A DNA stretch of 64,000 nucleotides from Cercospora beticola (taxonomy: Eukaryota > Ascomycota > Dothideomycetes > Mycosphaerellales > Mycosphaerellaceae). The stretch covers positions 4,030,001-4,094,000 of the forward strand of contig NC_088936.1 in NCBI RefSeq assembly GCF_033473495.1, read 5' to 3'. The position numbers were made by a program, and so were the translations under genes. The notes under the pieces were generated by a model. It was not told where the DNA came from. It ran no database searches and was given only the letters and a program-made list of their open reading frames with translations. How positions within the stretch are numbered: position 1 is the first letter of the stretch; every line of letters starts with the position of its first letter. This document shows positions 20,624 to 30,958 of the stretch, in pieces.

Positions 20624-22916
20624 ATGGATTCTGGCGAGAAAGCCCCCTTCTATGAGGTCAAGGCGAGCTCACCACCTCATTCCGCGAATGAACCCGAGGT
20701 CGGCCACGTAGGAACACTACGCAACAGACTTCCTGGATTCAGTCTCACAGTTCGTCAAGAAGAGAGCAGTTTCGCGACGACGAAAAGCGCTTCCAATGCC
20801 GACTTCGACCCCATTCCTCCATCGAAACGCACTTGGACATGGGCTGCCTACGTTGCGTATTGGATGGCTGATGCGTGGGCCGTGTCGAATTGGCAAGTTG
20901 GTAAGGCATTCGGCTCTTCCAATGATATACGGATCAGGATGTGAAGATACTAATGTTGAATGCGCAGCATCTTCCATGATTGCTGTAGGCCTCAGCTGGA
21001 AGCTAGCCATCGGCGCTTGTGTCCTGGGTAACGCGATCATGGGTATCGTGATCACTATCAATGGCAGGATTGGTGCGACTGTACGGACTTCCAGCTCACC
21101 TCAAGTCTGGAATGACACTGACATGCACAGCTTCACACACCTTTCCCGGTACTAGCACGTATGCCCTTTGGCTACTACTTCAGCTACTTCGTCGTGCTGT
21201 CACGTTGTGTTCTGGCCATTGTCTGGCTTGGGTATGTCTGGCAAGCAATACCAACTGCCGATGAGATACTGATGCCATCGCAGTGTGCAAACTACAGTCG
21301 GCGGACAATGTACGGCAGTTCTATTGACTGCGATCTGGCCTAGTTTCGCGAACATCGAGAATACCATACCTGAAGATCAAGGCATTTCGACATCTGGAAT
21401 GATCGCGTTCTTCATCTATTTCTTGATCCAGCTGCCGTTCCTCTGCATCCCGTACACGAAGGTGAGTCCATTTTCTCCGAGGCGGCAACCGATGGCTGAC
21501 CCAGAACTCGTCAGATCCAATACTTCTTCGGCTTCAAGAGTATCATCGCTCCAATCGTCTTCTTCGCCATCTTCGGCGACACGTTGCGAAGAGCCGGTGG
21601 CACAATCTATAACTCCGAGGTCGTTACGAGAGGCAACACTGTTGGAGGCTCTGCTTTGGCATGGGCGTTCTTTTCCAGTGAGTATCTTTTCGAATCGATC
21701 AAAATTCAGTTCTGCCGCTGACCTTACTACCCAGACCTCAATGGTGTCCTCGGCAATTATGCCACCTTGGGTCTGAACATCGCCGATTTCTCGCGTTATG
21801 CGAACAAGCCAAGCGCACAAAACGTTCAGGTTATCGTCGTCCCTGTCATCTTCACCATCGTGGGCTTATTGGGAATCTTCACTGCGGCCGCCGCTGAGAC
21901 TGCTTACGGTAAGACCCAATTCTTCTCCGTTGTCCCCGATCAAGATGCTGATAAGACTGTTGCCATATAGGCAGAGTCATCTGGAACCCTGTTGAGATCC
22001 TCGATCTTTGGATGGCCTCTGGCTCCTCAGGTGGACGCGCTGCTGCCGCGTTCGCCGCCATTGGTCTCATCATTGTCACCTTGGGAATCAACATCTCAGC
22101 CAACTCGATCAGCGCCGCGAATGATCTCATGGCTTTCGCGCCGAAATATATCAATATTCGACGTGGTCAAATTCTTGCTGCGATCATTGGTAGCTGGGCT
22201 TTCGTCCCGGTATGTTCAAGCTTTGCCATGATTGTTACGAGCTTTACTGACAGTATCGCAGTGGAAAATCCTGGCATCTGCCGCCAAGTTTCTCGCTTTC
22301 CTCAGTGGCTATACCATCTTCTTGGGACCGATGACTTCGATCCTGATTGCTGAGTACGTCCAAGAGCCCCTTCATAGTACGATTTTCCAGGAGACTGACT
22401 TCGCCTTAGCTATTATCTCGTCCGCAACAGAAATGTCTCAGTCCCAGACATGTACAACTTCCACGGCATATACCGCTACTCACCCAAATTCGCCTCAAAC
22501 TGGCGCGCCGTCGCAGCATTCTTCATCGGCTGTATTCCACCACTTCCGGGCTTTGCGGATAATATTCAGCGAGCGGGCGGTGGTCGCACTGGAGTTTCGA
22601 TTGGGGGTCAACATCTGTACGTCCACTTCCCCTCTCCTATCCTTCCTCACTCACTACACTCTGATTCTCTGAACGCGCTTTGCTGATATTTGGAATTCGC
22701 AGCTTCGCAATCGGCTACGTCTACTCTTTCTTCGCAGCAGGAGTGTTCTACTACGGTTTCAACTATTTCTTCCCGCACCTGGAATCGACGATGGATTATC
22801 CTGTTACGGGTGAAGAGATTATTGCGGCGAATGATGCGAAGAATATGGAAGAGCTGAGGGCGAAGTATGCGGCGGGGGAGAGGCCGAATTTTTTGGTTAG
22901 AGCGTTTAAGGTTTAG
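20624..22916 (+). CDS. NCS1-family nucleobase/allantoin-type permease
   Basis: Ten exons (20624-20900, 20968-21080, 21131-21231, 21284-21461, 21515-21677, 21735-21908, 21971-22209, 22262-22353, 22410-22616, 22703-22916) keep one frame throughout and encode 585 aa. The product is a 12-helix secondary transporter of the nucleobase:cation symporter-1 family (fungal Fur branch), in the plasma membrane. Typical segments: WTWAAYVAYWMADAWAVSNW (helix 1), ASSMIAVGLSWKLAIGACVL, NGRIGATLHTPFPVLARMPF with the cytosolic loop, GYYFSYFVVLSRCVLAIVWL, GVLGNYATLGLNIADFSRYA, GINISANSISAANDLMAFAP and LSGYTIFLGPMTSILIADYY. A short charged tail ends VRAFKV. Relatives move uracil, allantoin, uridine, hydantoins or thiamine with H+; the substrate cannot be read by eye. 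A TACTAAT branch site is visible in intron 1. Acidic N-terminal residues and tail lysines may serve ubiquitin-dependent endocytosis (family knowledge). Confidence 0.93.
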
Positions 22917-23431
22917 GGTGGGTAGTAGTTTTGTAGTGAGAAAGAAATGATGTGTGGCGTGTGATGATGTAAGTTTGTGTCGGGTGCGATGCTGATTTTC
23001 ATTCTGTGTTTGAACAGTGGTCGTGCAATTGTGCTGCGAGTCGGAGCTCATGGTGTGTTTAAATTAGTGTTGTTCGATGCGAGGCCTATTGAACATGTGT
23101 ATTATGTACGCGCATTGCAAGCTGCTTCGAGCGTGGTATCCTGAGTTTCGTCGCGAAGCTCATCCAACAGCGGCTGCTGAGGGGTGTACAGAGAACATGA
23201 AATGTCGAACATGCGTCCTCAGTCGAGCACTTTGCTCCGCCACACCAATTCTCCGCGTACATCATCCCCATCGGCGCGCCGTCTCAATAACGCCTTGCCC
23301 AACAATCCGTTCCGCCACGCCATCCCTTTGGGTACATCATTCTCAGCATTGAGTGGTATCCTTCAAATCGTTTGCCGCCACGCTTTTCTCACACTGATAC
23401 ACAAGCTCAGCCTACACTGTACAGATCATGC
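22917..23431. other. Intergenic
   Basis: Region between convergent genes (permease plus strand, small protein minus strand). Short ORFs only; holds the two 3' UTRs. Confidence 0.4.
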
Positions 23432-23964
23432 TCATCTACGAGGCATGCGCGAAGGACCTTGCGGCTTCCTCCTGTTCGGTGCTCTGTTGACGGCAATCAC
23501 ACTCGATCCGGCCAAAGCGGCACTCACGCGATCCCTCTTCTGAGATCTCTCAAGCATTTGTGCCTTGAGTATTTTGTTCCCAGCGTATGCGCCGCCTAGA
23601 GGCTTCATAATGTGCTTGCCCTCAAGCTCCAGCCGTCTGCGAAGGAGGTAATCGGCGGCAGCAGAAGCACGATCTCTAGCTGAGAATGGATCTTGACCAC
23701 TGTGCTTCCATTGAAGACTGGAATACCAGCCGGTATATTCGCTTTCATCAATCGGAGTGAACTCTTCATCGAGCTCTGCCTCGTCGAAAGGAGGGAGTTC
23801 GTTCTCGTCAATTGGCACTTCTGGGTCCTCGTCGCTTTCGTCTTCTGGTTCTTCCACTGACACGCTTCCGGTCACTGCGGGAGTTGGAGCACTGATCTCG
23901 TATTAGTCCAGTCCATGGCACCTTTGCGGTAACATATTGTTCGGAAAAACGGAGATCTAGGCAT
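23432..23964 (-). CDS. Small acidic-N / basic-C protein, possibly mitochondrial
   Basis: Two exons, 23922-23964 and 23432-23874, joined by a 47-nt intron with an ACTAAT branch site, encode 161 aa. The short first exon gives a presequence-like start (MPRSPFFRTICYRK), followed by a strongly acidic stretch (EEPEDESDEDPEVPIDENEL), a conserved-looking core (EYTGWYSSLQWKHSGQDPFS, then a helix with ADYLLRRRLELEG) and a basic tail (NRRKPQGPSRMPRR). I do not recognise the family. A small mitochondrial or RNA-associated protein would fit the charge pattern; that is inference. Without the intron the main ORF has no ATG, which supports the model. It lies tail-to-head next to RPC31 on the same strand. Confidence 0.6.
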
Positions 23965-24270
23965 ATTGATAGGGAGCTAGAGGAGGACGTGAAAACCAGA
24001 TATTTCGTTGATGATCTGAGTTGGCCATCTGCTGCGTGTAGTGAGTTGCTTGGCTCATATGTGCTCTGCACCACTGAAGCTCGAAAGCGCGTTCATGACT
24101 TCTGGCCTGGCAGAGTCTTGTCATGCGGGATCGAATCCCGTTTGCGTGCATTCTTCCACTATTGTCCTTTCCACAATGTTCGCGGTATGGGGTATAAGAT
24201 GGTAGTGCAGAAACAGAAAGAAGAGAAATGCCAGATCGGATCCAGAGATGAGAAGAAACCGCTCCAGGTA

Positions 24271-25126
24271 TTACCATGCATCTTCTCCACCGCCGTCACC
24301 ATCTCCCTCGTCGTCGATATCGTCTCCGTTGTCGAAGTACTGCTCGGCGTTGTAGTCATTCCCAAGGTCGTCATCGTCTTCCGAGAAATCGTCGTCACGC
24401 AGCTCCTCGACATCGTCTTCGCCGCCATCCTCATTTTCGTTCATCTCATCGTCGTCGTCCTTGTCGGCTGTCTCATCGACGTCGTCGTCGAACTGGGCAA
24501 GCTTGTCGAGTCGCTTCTTCTTGAGGAAATTCAGGTTCTTCTTCGGTGCCTCGCCATCTTCCTTTTCCTCTCCATCACTGATGACATCCCACAACTCTCG
24601 AGGTAGAAGCTCCTTCACTGCACGTGCAAGTCAGTATAGTAGGGACATCGAAGTCTGCAAGCGCGTGACGCACCGATTGGCAATTTCTTCAAGTTCGGCA
24701 TTCCACCAGTTCTCCTGATGCGCTTATTTGCATACGACGGCACGTCCTCGAAAGCGTTAAACTCGGCGGCGTTTCGCTTGCCGCTTGTTGGTCCGTCCAT
24801 GAAGAAAGGCCCATTGCGCATGGCATTGCGGTGCTGACGAAAGTAGCTGACCAGCTTCTTCTCGCGGTCAGTGGGTGGCGGTGCAAGGTAGACTTTCATT
24901 TCCTGCCTGATGTCAGTCGATTGTTGGACTCCTGAGCGCAAAGTCTCTGGCTGCAGATGCGTGTACGCACCGGGTACAGCGTCTTGGTCCACTCGTCGTC
25001 GCCATCGCCAATTTCGTTCTGGTAGGCGGTAATCTCATCTTCGAGGTCCGCCTCAATCTCGAAGTCTTTGGCTCCAATACGACCTGCTCCGCCAGCGCGA
25101 CCACCGCCGCGGCCGCCGCGAAACAT
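24271..25126 (-). CDS. RPC31: RNA polymerase III subunit RPC31 (C31/RPC7)
   Basis: Three exons, 24971-25126, 24674-24902 and 24271-24617 (introns 68 and 56 nt), encode 243 aa. The N-terminus is Gly/Arg-rich (MFRGGRGGGRAGGAGRIGAK); the centre has the subunit's conserved block (MKVYLAPPPTDREKKLVSYF ... RNGPFFMDG, then a basic PSYANKRIRR segment and VKELLPRELWDVI); the C-terminus is an extreme Asp/Glu tail (~70 residues) ending GGGEDAW. This layout is that of RPC31/RPC7, part of the RPC82-RPC34-RPC31 subcomplex that contacts TFIIIB and opens promoters of tRNA and 5S genes. The coding repeat of GAN codons makes the tail DNA low-complexity. The start is fixed by the Gly-rich N-terminus. Confidence 0.88.
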
Positions 25127-25703
25127 GATGGCTGGCCAGAAAACTTGTCCGTGCTGGTGAATCGATGGGCAAATTCAGTGCGGTGCTGAGTTTGGGATTC
25201 TCTTGTACGCGCGAGTGGCCTGCGCAACAGCGCACAATTAGTCTTGATCTCGACAGCGATCCGGTATACCGCCTGTGTCCTCAGTGGTGCAGCGCGTGCT
25301 CAGCACTTGAGCACGTCGCTGATGTTGTTCGGTTCAGAAGTGAGGATTTGGATTGTCTCATATCGAGCTAGCGTGACTAAGCAAACTCTAAAAATTCAGG
25401 CGCCTGAGGCACAACCGTTGTTCAACTACAACTACGCTCAGTGCTCGCAAATATCATTTTCTCTTTAGTCAAGCGGATGCTTTAGGTAATTTGTATTGCT
25501 GGCGCGAGCACATTGTGAGCGCGCGTACATACTATGACTCAGTAGCAAATGCACTTTCAGCTGAACGAAACTTTGTGATCCTGCCGGTGACCAGGATTGG
25601 CAGGCGCTCACCGTATCTCCTCCAAAATTTCTTAGGTCAACTCAGTGATATGAGTATACTTGCGATTTTCTATTTCACTCTCGCTATTCTAGATCTCTAA
25701 ACG
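25127..25703. other. Divergent intergenic region
   Basis: Promoters of RPC31 (minus) and the next acetyltransferase (plus) must be here. Short plus ORFs without domains; no regulatory motif recognised with confidence. Confidence 0.4.
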
Positions 25704-26309
25704 ATGGCCACGATGAATCCTTTTCACTCAGCACGCCTGATCTACCGGGCAGTCGAGCCCAACGAAGACGAAGACTTCTTCCTCACAATTCAGCAAGATC
25801 CGATTGGCTTTCGCAACTCGAACGCAAGACTAGCGTCACCACAATCCCGCGAAGATGTGAAACGATACATGGAACATCTTGCAAGCAAAGCACTTCTTGG
25901 AGTCGTAATATGTCTACCCGCTCCAACGCCCGAGTCGAAGCCCATTCCTATTGGAGATATACACTTAAGTCCGATCCCCTCATATCTGGCCCATCATCGA
26001 AATACGACTATTGGCATTGACATCCTCCCGGAATATCAAGGCAAAGGCTATGGTAGCGAGGCCATAAACTGGGTCCTAGAATGGGCTTTCCAGATTGCAG
26101 GAGTGCATCGGGTCGCGATTTCTGCATTTGAATGGAATGGAGGCGCCGTGCGGTTATATGGGAGACTCGGGTTCCAGCTTGAAGGGAGAGCCAGAGAAGC
26201 CATGTGGTACAATGGACGCTTCTGGGATGACGTGCAATTCGGCATGCTTGAACATGAATGGCGAGCGAAGCATCTATCCACTGATGGGCAAAAAACACAC
26301 TCAAATTGA
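25704..26309 (+). CDS. RimJ/RimL-type GNAT acetyltransferase
   Basis: A single exon of 201 aa. It has the Acetyltransf_3 layout: SARLIYRAVEPNEDEDFFLT at the N-terminus, the beta4-alpha3 region IGIDILPEYQGKGYGSEAIN with the acetyl-CoA loop Q-G-K-G-Y-G (~115-120), then VHRVAISAFEWNGGAVRLYG and FQLEGRAREAMWYNGRFWDD. The final motifs (R-A-R-E-A, NGRFWDD) are those of RimJ/RimL-like enzymes that acetylate protein N-termini, polyamines or small amines. Substrate unknown. It is the last gene before the PKS cluster. Confidence 0.87.
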   Translation: MATMNPFHSARLIYRAVEPNEDEDFFLTIQQDPIGFRNSNARLASPQSREDVKRYMEHLASKALLGVVICLPAPTPESKPIPIGDIHLSPIPSYLAHHRNTTIGIDILPEYQGKGYGSEAINWVLEWAFQIAGVHRVAISAFEWNGGAVRLYGRLGFQLEGRAREAMWYNGRFWDDVQFGMLEHEWRAKHLSTDGQKTHSN

Positions 26310-27227
26310 CGACTCAACCTGCGCATTTGCAGGTGCAGTAGTCATCACTGGTATGGAGACGCCGGACTCCTAGACCTGACCCAACTTACACGAGCGTCAG
26401 AGTCTCGCATTGCCCCTGGACTTGCCTGTTGTTCGTGACCAGATCGGAAGAATAGACTAGAAGGAGGTATCGCATAGAGCGCGTCATCATTCGCAAGCAC
26501 AACAAATCAATACTCGATTCCCTTCCACAGTATTCTGCCTACGATCAGTAGTCCATGGAGTTTCCCGTGCTCTTAAGACAGCTGGCGTCAAGCCTAAGGC
26601 AACTGCAATAATTTCATGCCAGATCGACCTCTTCGTTCGACAAAGCACGAACTAGGTAAACGACTCTGGCGTCGACTAAGTGCCTCGCTCAACGTCTGCA
26701 CGATACAGTTCGATCAGCGCAGACGGTACATAATCCATAAACTTCTGTCACGCCTGTCAACCACGTTGTGACTGCATCGTGCAGCGTATACTTCACCCAC
26801 ATGGCGACCTCGCTCCTCCCGCCTGGTACGATGATCGAAGCAGGACGATCGCAAAAAGCAGTCTCGATCAAGACATATATCCTAGTGCTCGGGTCTGCTC
26901 TGAGCAGGATATGGCATTGAGGCCGTCCCGAGCCAAGACTCCGACCATGCATATGGCCAAGGGACCGTTGGTGATATCTTGGCATTTGCAAAATGCGTCC
27001 GACGATGACATTGAGATCACAAAGATGAGCTTCAGAACGACCCGACGGAAGATCATGACATCAGGATAGATGGCAAATAGTCGAGCAGGATCAGGTGGTG
27101 GCGGCGGACATGGCTGAGGTCGACCGGGCTGAAATATTAGCACACCTGGAACATACTTTGTTAGCTACACACGAACGAAATTTCTTCGAACAGTACCTCT
27201 CAGACTCAATCATAATCTTCAATAAAG
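26310..27227. other. Intergenic; 5' flank of the AOS gene
   Basis: No large gene. A minus-strand 62-codon ORF with a signal-peptide-like start lies at 26868-27056 and is listed separately. The right end is the promoter and 5' UTR of the alpha-oxoamine synthase. Confidence 0.4.
26868..27056 (-). CDS. Candidate small secreted cysteine-containing peptide
   Basis: ATG at 27056 opens a 62-residue frame starting MIFRRVVLKLIFVISMSSSD: two arginines, a hydrophobic core and a small polar cleavage region, as in a signal peptide. The short remainder has four cysteines (FCKCQ, AICMVG, ISCSEQ). Fungi encode many such small secreted proteins, but the ORF is short, could occur by chance, and I see no homologous family. 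A second Cys-containing minus frame follows at 26689-26880 and could be a spliced continuation. Confidence 0.25.
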   Translation of the reverse strand: MIFRRVVLKLIFVISMSSSDAFCKCQDITNGPLAICMVGVLARDGLNAISCSEQTRALGYMS

Positions 27228-29013
27228 ATGCCAGGAACAATCATTGACGACAAGGCTGAAGACCATGGCGCCACTTGGAGAGCCGAGTGGGCAGCAGCCC
27301 AGAAGCTGAAAGGCCCATCAACCAAGTCAATATTCTACAAGAACACGGAGGAAGAACTTGACCTTTCCCGCAAGACACTGGGTGGACTTCCACTTCATCT
27401 GCCCAGCCATACCATCGATTTCTCGACCTGCGATGTGTTGGGACTCGGACATAATGGTATCCTCAGAAAGGAATTTCTGAAGGAGCTCGAAGCTCATCCA
27501 AATTTCCACATCACCGCTGGCGGCTCTCGCCTTTGCGATGGAACCTCCAACTATCAAGACAAGTTCGAGAAAGAAATTGCGGAGATGATTGGTGTCGAGT
27601 CGGCCCTCGTCGTCCACTCCGGATGGACTGCGAACCAAGCTATTTGGTCCACCGTTCCGCGCTCAGGAGACGTCATCGTCTACGACGAATTGATGCATGC
27701 TACTGCTCTCGCGGGCATGAAAGTCGCCATGGCACTCGACCAGGGTCCTTTCCGTCATAATGATCTCGACCATTTCATCGAAATTCTGGAGGACATCAAG
27801 GAGAATGTTCCTCTCGTCAAGCAGGGCAAACGATGCGTTATCATTGGCGTGGAGAGCTACTACTCCATGGATGGCGACATCTGTCCATTGGGAGAGATGA
27901 TTGATGCTGCCAAAGGTAGAGTCGAATTGTGAAAGCCATTCCAGGGACCGTGCTGACTGCTTGGCCTTGCTCGGACATTTTCCCAAATGGCAACGCACAG
28001 TTCGTCGTTGATGAGGCACACAGCTTTGGCTGCATGGGCCCAGAAGGTGAGAATTTCCGAGACACTCTTTATCGGCCTAGACCGCGTGGGCTGACCATTT
28101 GACCTTCTCGCTTTCGCAGGCGGCCTTGGTTTCGTGAAGGAGCAAGGTCTAGAGGACGAGGTGGCCATTCGTATGATCACACTAGGCAAAGCATTGGCTG
28201 CATCCGGTGGTAAGTCCGAAAATAGGCATTCCATCCTGCTCCTGCGCATTCGCATTCTCGGTGGTCTGACGCTGGTCTGCTAGCTTGCATCCTGTCCAAC
28301 AACACCGTCCGCGCTCTTCTCATCAACCAAGCCAAGGTGATGATTTGCTCGGTGGCGCCGTCTTTCCCGCTTCTTGCAGCCGGCCGAGCAGGATTCCGCG
28401 TCCTTCGTACTCCCGAGGCCCAGAAGGTATGTGCAGCCGCGGGACGTCCTTCGTGAATCCTTCGGGATGGCGTGCGATTTGATGGAGAGAAAGCTTTCTT
28501 GAGCTAATGTTGCCACTGCAGTCCCGCGAGTATTTGCACGACTTGACTGTGTTCTACTTGGACACTCTCACGTCTCATCCCACGTACAAGAAGGCCCACA
28601 AGAAGGGTCTGCTTCGTATGCCAGTCCACGAAGATGAAGAATGGAAAGATGGTGCTCCGATCACGCACATCGTTCCCATCTGGTGCAAGCCGAAGCATGC
28701 ACATTATTTGTCGTTCCACCTGGTGCGAGACGGGATCAACGGAACGCCCATTGTGTTCCCCGTCGTGGCTCGCGGCGAGGACCGTGTCCGGATCTTCTTG
28801 CATGCGCACAATACGAAGGAGGAAGTTCAGAAGCTAGTGGATTCCATCTGTACTTGGGCGGAGGAGATGATGGAGATCGAGGCGAGTGGCAACAAGAACC
28901 GCTTGCCAGCGGCTGCACAGCTTGCACACGATCTTCTGAAGGAGAATAGCGAGGGCGTTTCGAATGGCGACGTGGGAACCAACGGGGTCAAGGTGTTGAA
29001 CTCTGGGCAATAG
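27228..29013 (+). CDS. Alpha-oxoamine synthase (PLP-dependent; BioF/KBL type)
   Basis: Five exons: 27228-27915, 27975-28046, 28120-28209, 28284-28426 and 28522-29013, 494 aa. These PLP enzymes condense an amino acid with an acyl thioester, releasing CO2. Motifs: TAGGSRLCDGTSNYQDKFEK, VVHSGWTANQAIWS, DELMHATALAG, the PLP-anchoring FVVDEAHSFGCMGPEGGLGF, and TLGKALAASG with the Schiff-base lysine at about residue 277. No membrane helix, unlike serine palmitoyltransferase. Next to a release-domain-less reducing PKS, the natural role is off-loading the polyketide chain onto an amino acid, as in sphinganine-analogue pathways (inference); a biotin-type role is the alternative. Oddity: intron 1 (27916-27974) has a good donor and branch site (CTGAC at 27953-27957), but the position where the frame requires the acceptor reads GG, not AG. 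See findings. Confidence 0.85.
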
Positions 29014-29645
29014 ACTTTCGTAGACTGCAGTGCCTGGGAGCCCGCTCCTTGGCGCAATAGCAATTCTCGCTTCTCGTAGCCGGAAGTGGCATTGAGTAGC
29101 ACGCCAAGGTGGTGCTCTCATGGCCACACGAGTTATGTCTCTGCACCAGAACGAGCTTGCGGCTCCAGCCAGATGGCGCATGCATGAGCAATTGGTCCAA
29201 AGGAACCGTGAAGGTCCGAAGCCAATTTGCATGTGACACCAACCCAGAGAAGTGTATGGTGGTCTTGGAAGTTAGTTCAGCTCCATGCTGGCTGAGTGCA
29301 GAACAGCTGACAACCACAATAGGCAAGTGCAGCACAATAGAAGGGAACCTATTAGCACAGCCTGGCGCATATGAACTCGTTCCGCGGAATCCACAATGGC
29401 ATGGCGTAAGCCGCCAGAGCTGAAGGATACGTTGAGCTCCATACAGTCTACACGTGGCCAAAATGGCTAGCTGCTGCGGAACTGATGAGGTGTTTGGAAT
29501 ATTGTGGCTTGAAGGAGCAACAGACCGAGGGCGTCAGCTCCGTGCAGAAGGTTCGGAGCGAACTGCGCACCGGTCGATTAGCTTGATTTGTGGTAGACTC
29601 CCTGTACTTGGCTACATGAACGCGAATGCGAGACCCTCCTCAGCC
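29014..29645. other. Intergenic between convergent AOS and regulator genes
   Basis: Two long but domain-free ORFs overlap here on opposite strands (about 29109-29423 plus; 28988-29461 minus). They mostly cover 3' flanks. No gene supported. Confidence 0.4.
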
Positions 29646-30958
29646 TCACATGGACATACTCCAGTACTGCTTGATGCCCTCGGTCAGGTTGAGTGACAAT
29701 GCCGCCAAGCGCTGCCGTAGTTCCTTGTCTACGCGGAGCATCACAGCCTGTGAGAACGGATCGGTCGCACAACCAGACTCCGGGTCGATCTGCGCAAGCA
29801 TCTCTTCGTTTTTTGATTCCGAGGTGCCCATCCTCGGTCGCCGAGCTGTGTGATTAAGGCTTGCACTTGATACAACTCGCACAATATTTGTTGAGCCAGC
29901 ATGGCATTGGCTTCCTTGACTTTGATCACATCGCTTATTGATGCGTGGCGGGTCGGAGGGCTAGACCAAGTTGCGGCCGGTGAGGGGTATTGCTCAGCCT
30001 TGGTGACATTGGAATCATTACTGCTGCTTCTGCTGTTCTCATTCAACAAGTGAGGACTTGTGCTGCCATTGTCGTTTGTGCAAATGCTGCGCGCCGCGGC
30101 TGCGTAGCTGTTGAGAATTTTCGATATGCTGAGGCTGAGTAGCACGACCACGTATCCATCATTGCTAGACAATGAGCAAACGATTTGCGATATGGTATTG
30201 ATCGCCTCTTGGTTGCATTTCAGCATGTCTTGGATCGCAGATGTTGACAGTATCGAAGCGCGAGCGGCTTTATCTCGTAGGGACAGATCAGCCATGAGCT
30301 GCAGTGCGGTTTGAAGGCTGTCCGACTCGTTGGATCGAGGTCCACCTGCCGAGAATGTCTTTGGTGCCACATGAGAGTCCTGTCTTGACAATGGCTCTCC
30401 CGCGCTAGACGCCACCGATGAACATGAGCCCAGATGTTGATTCGACATGGAATTTTGCCCAAATGGTTGATTCAAGCGCGAAGAATATGAGAAAAAGTCC
30501 TGTCCTGTGGCACTTTCAGGTAGAGGTGACCCATTTAGAAATGTGGTGACCGGTGATGCTGCCAGAAATTCGTCGAGATCCATCGTGACCATGTCGAAAG
30601 AGTTCGGATAGTGCTGGCCAGTTAGGCTCGAGCCTGCCGCAGCATTCCAGAATGCCGGGTTGTTGATGTTCAGCTCAGCCTGACTGGGGAAGCTCGGGAC
30701 CCGAGGGTCACCAGTGGTGACTCCAGTTGTGGGTATGGACAAGTCATTGAGAAGAGTTGGTGTTGATGTGCCTTTGGCAGTTTCGTCCTGGCTTTGGACA
30801 CGATTCTTGCGTCCAGTTTTGCGGGTCTACAGATATACGCAGGACATGCCCCGCTCGGTACATCTGGAGCATGCAGGCCTCTGTCGAGGGCAGCGGACCT
30901 TTGAGGCTGCACATGATGAGCAGCTGTCGCGCTCTCGTTCACCTGAAGGGAGCGGCAT
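29646..30958 (-). pseudogene. AflR-like Zn2Cys6 regulator with a nonsense codon and a frame change
   Basis: ATG at 30958 opens MPLPSGERERDSCSSCAASK and a complete six-cysteine zinc cluster (C-x2-C-x6-C-x6-C-x2-C-x6-C). Directly after it an in-frame TAG stands at 30827-30829. The same frame continues open for more than 1 kb: first a basic segment (TRKTGRKNRVQ) of the kind that follows the zinc cluster in AflR, then a Ser/Thr-rich middle and an AflR-like region (QQILCELYQVQALITQLG). Near 29840 the C-terminal conserved block (VDKELRQRLAALSLNLTEGI) is found in another frame, ending at 29646. No convincing intron explains the second shift; a 51-nt in-frame intron could hide the stop but would remove the conserved basic segment. 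AflR-family proteins activate their own biosynthetic cluster, so this is the likely pathway regulator, probably broken. Confidence 0.72.

Noticed and set aside
24124..24145. tRNA-like T-arm (GCGGG-ATCGAAT-CCCGT)
   Set aside because: A B-box-like sequence is present but no matching acceptor stem, D-arm or anticodon arm could be built upstream on either strand.
27916..27944. 29-nt intron in the AOS gene that would keep the frame
   Set aside because: Far shorter than any other intron in the window and would insert an atypical segment; a GG-ending 59-nt intron fits the family sequence better.
29014..29461. Opposing long ORFs between AOS and the regulator
   Set aside because: Both are domain-free and mutually overlapping; one is largely antisense to the AOS 3' end.
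30778..30830. 51-nt in-frame intron hiding the stop in the regulator
   Set aside because: Possible by splice signals, but it would remove a basic segment that resembles the conserved AflR sequence after the zinc cluster; kept as an alternative, not as the main model.
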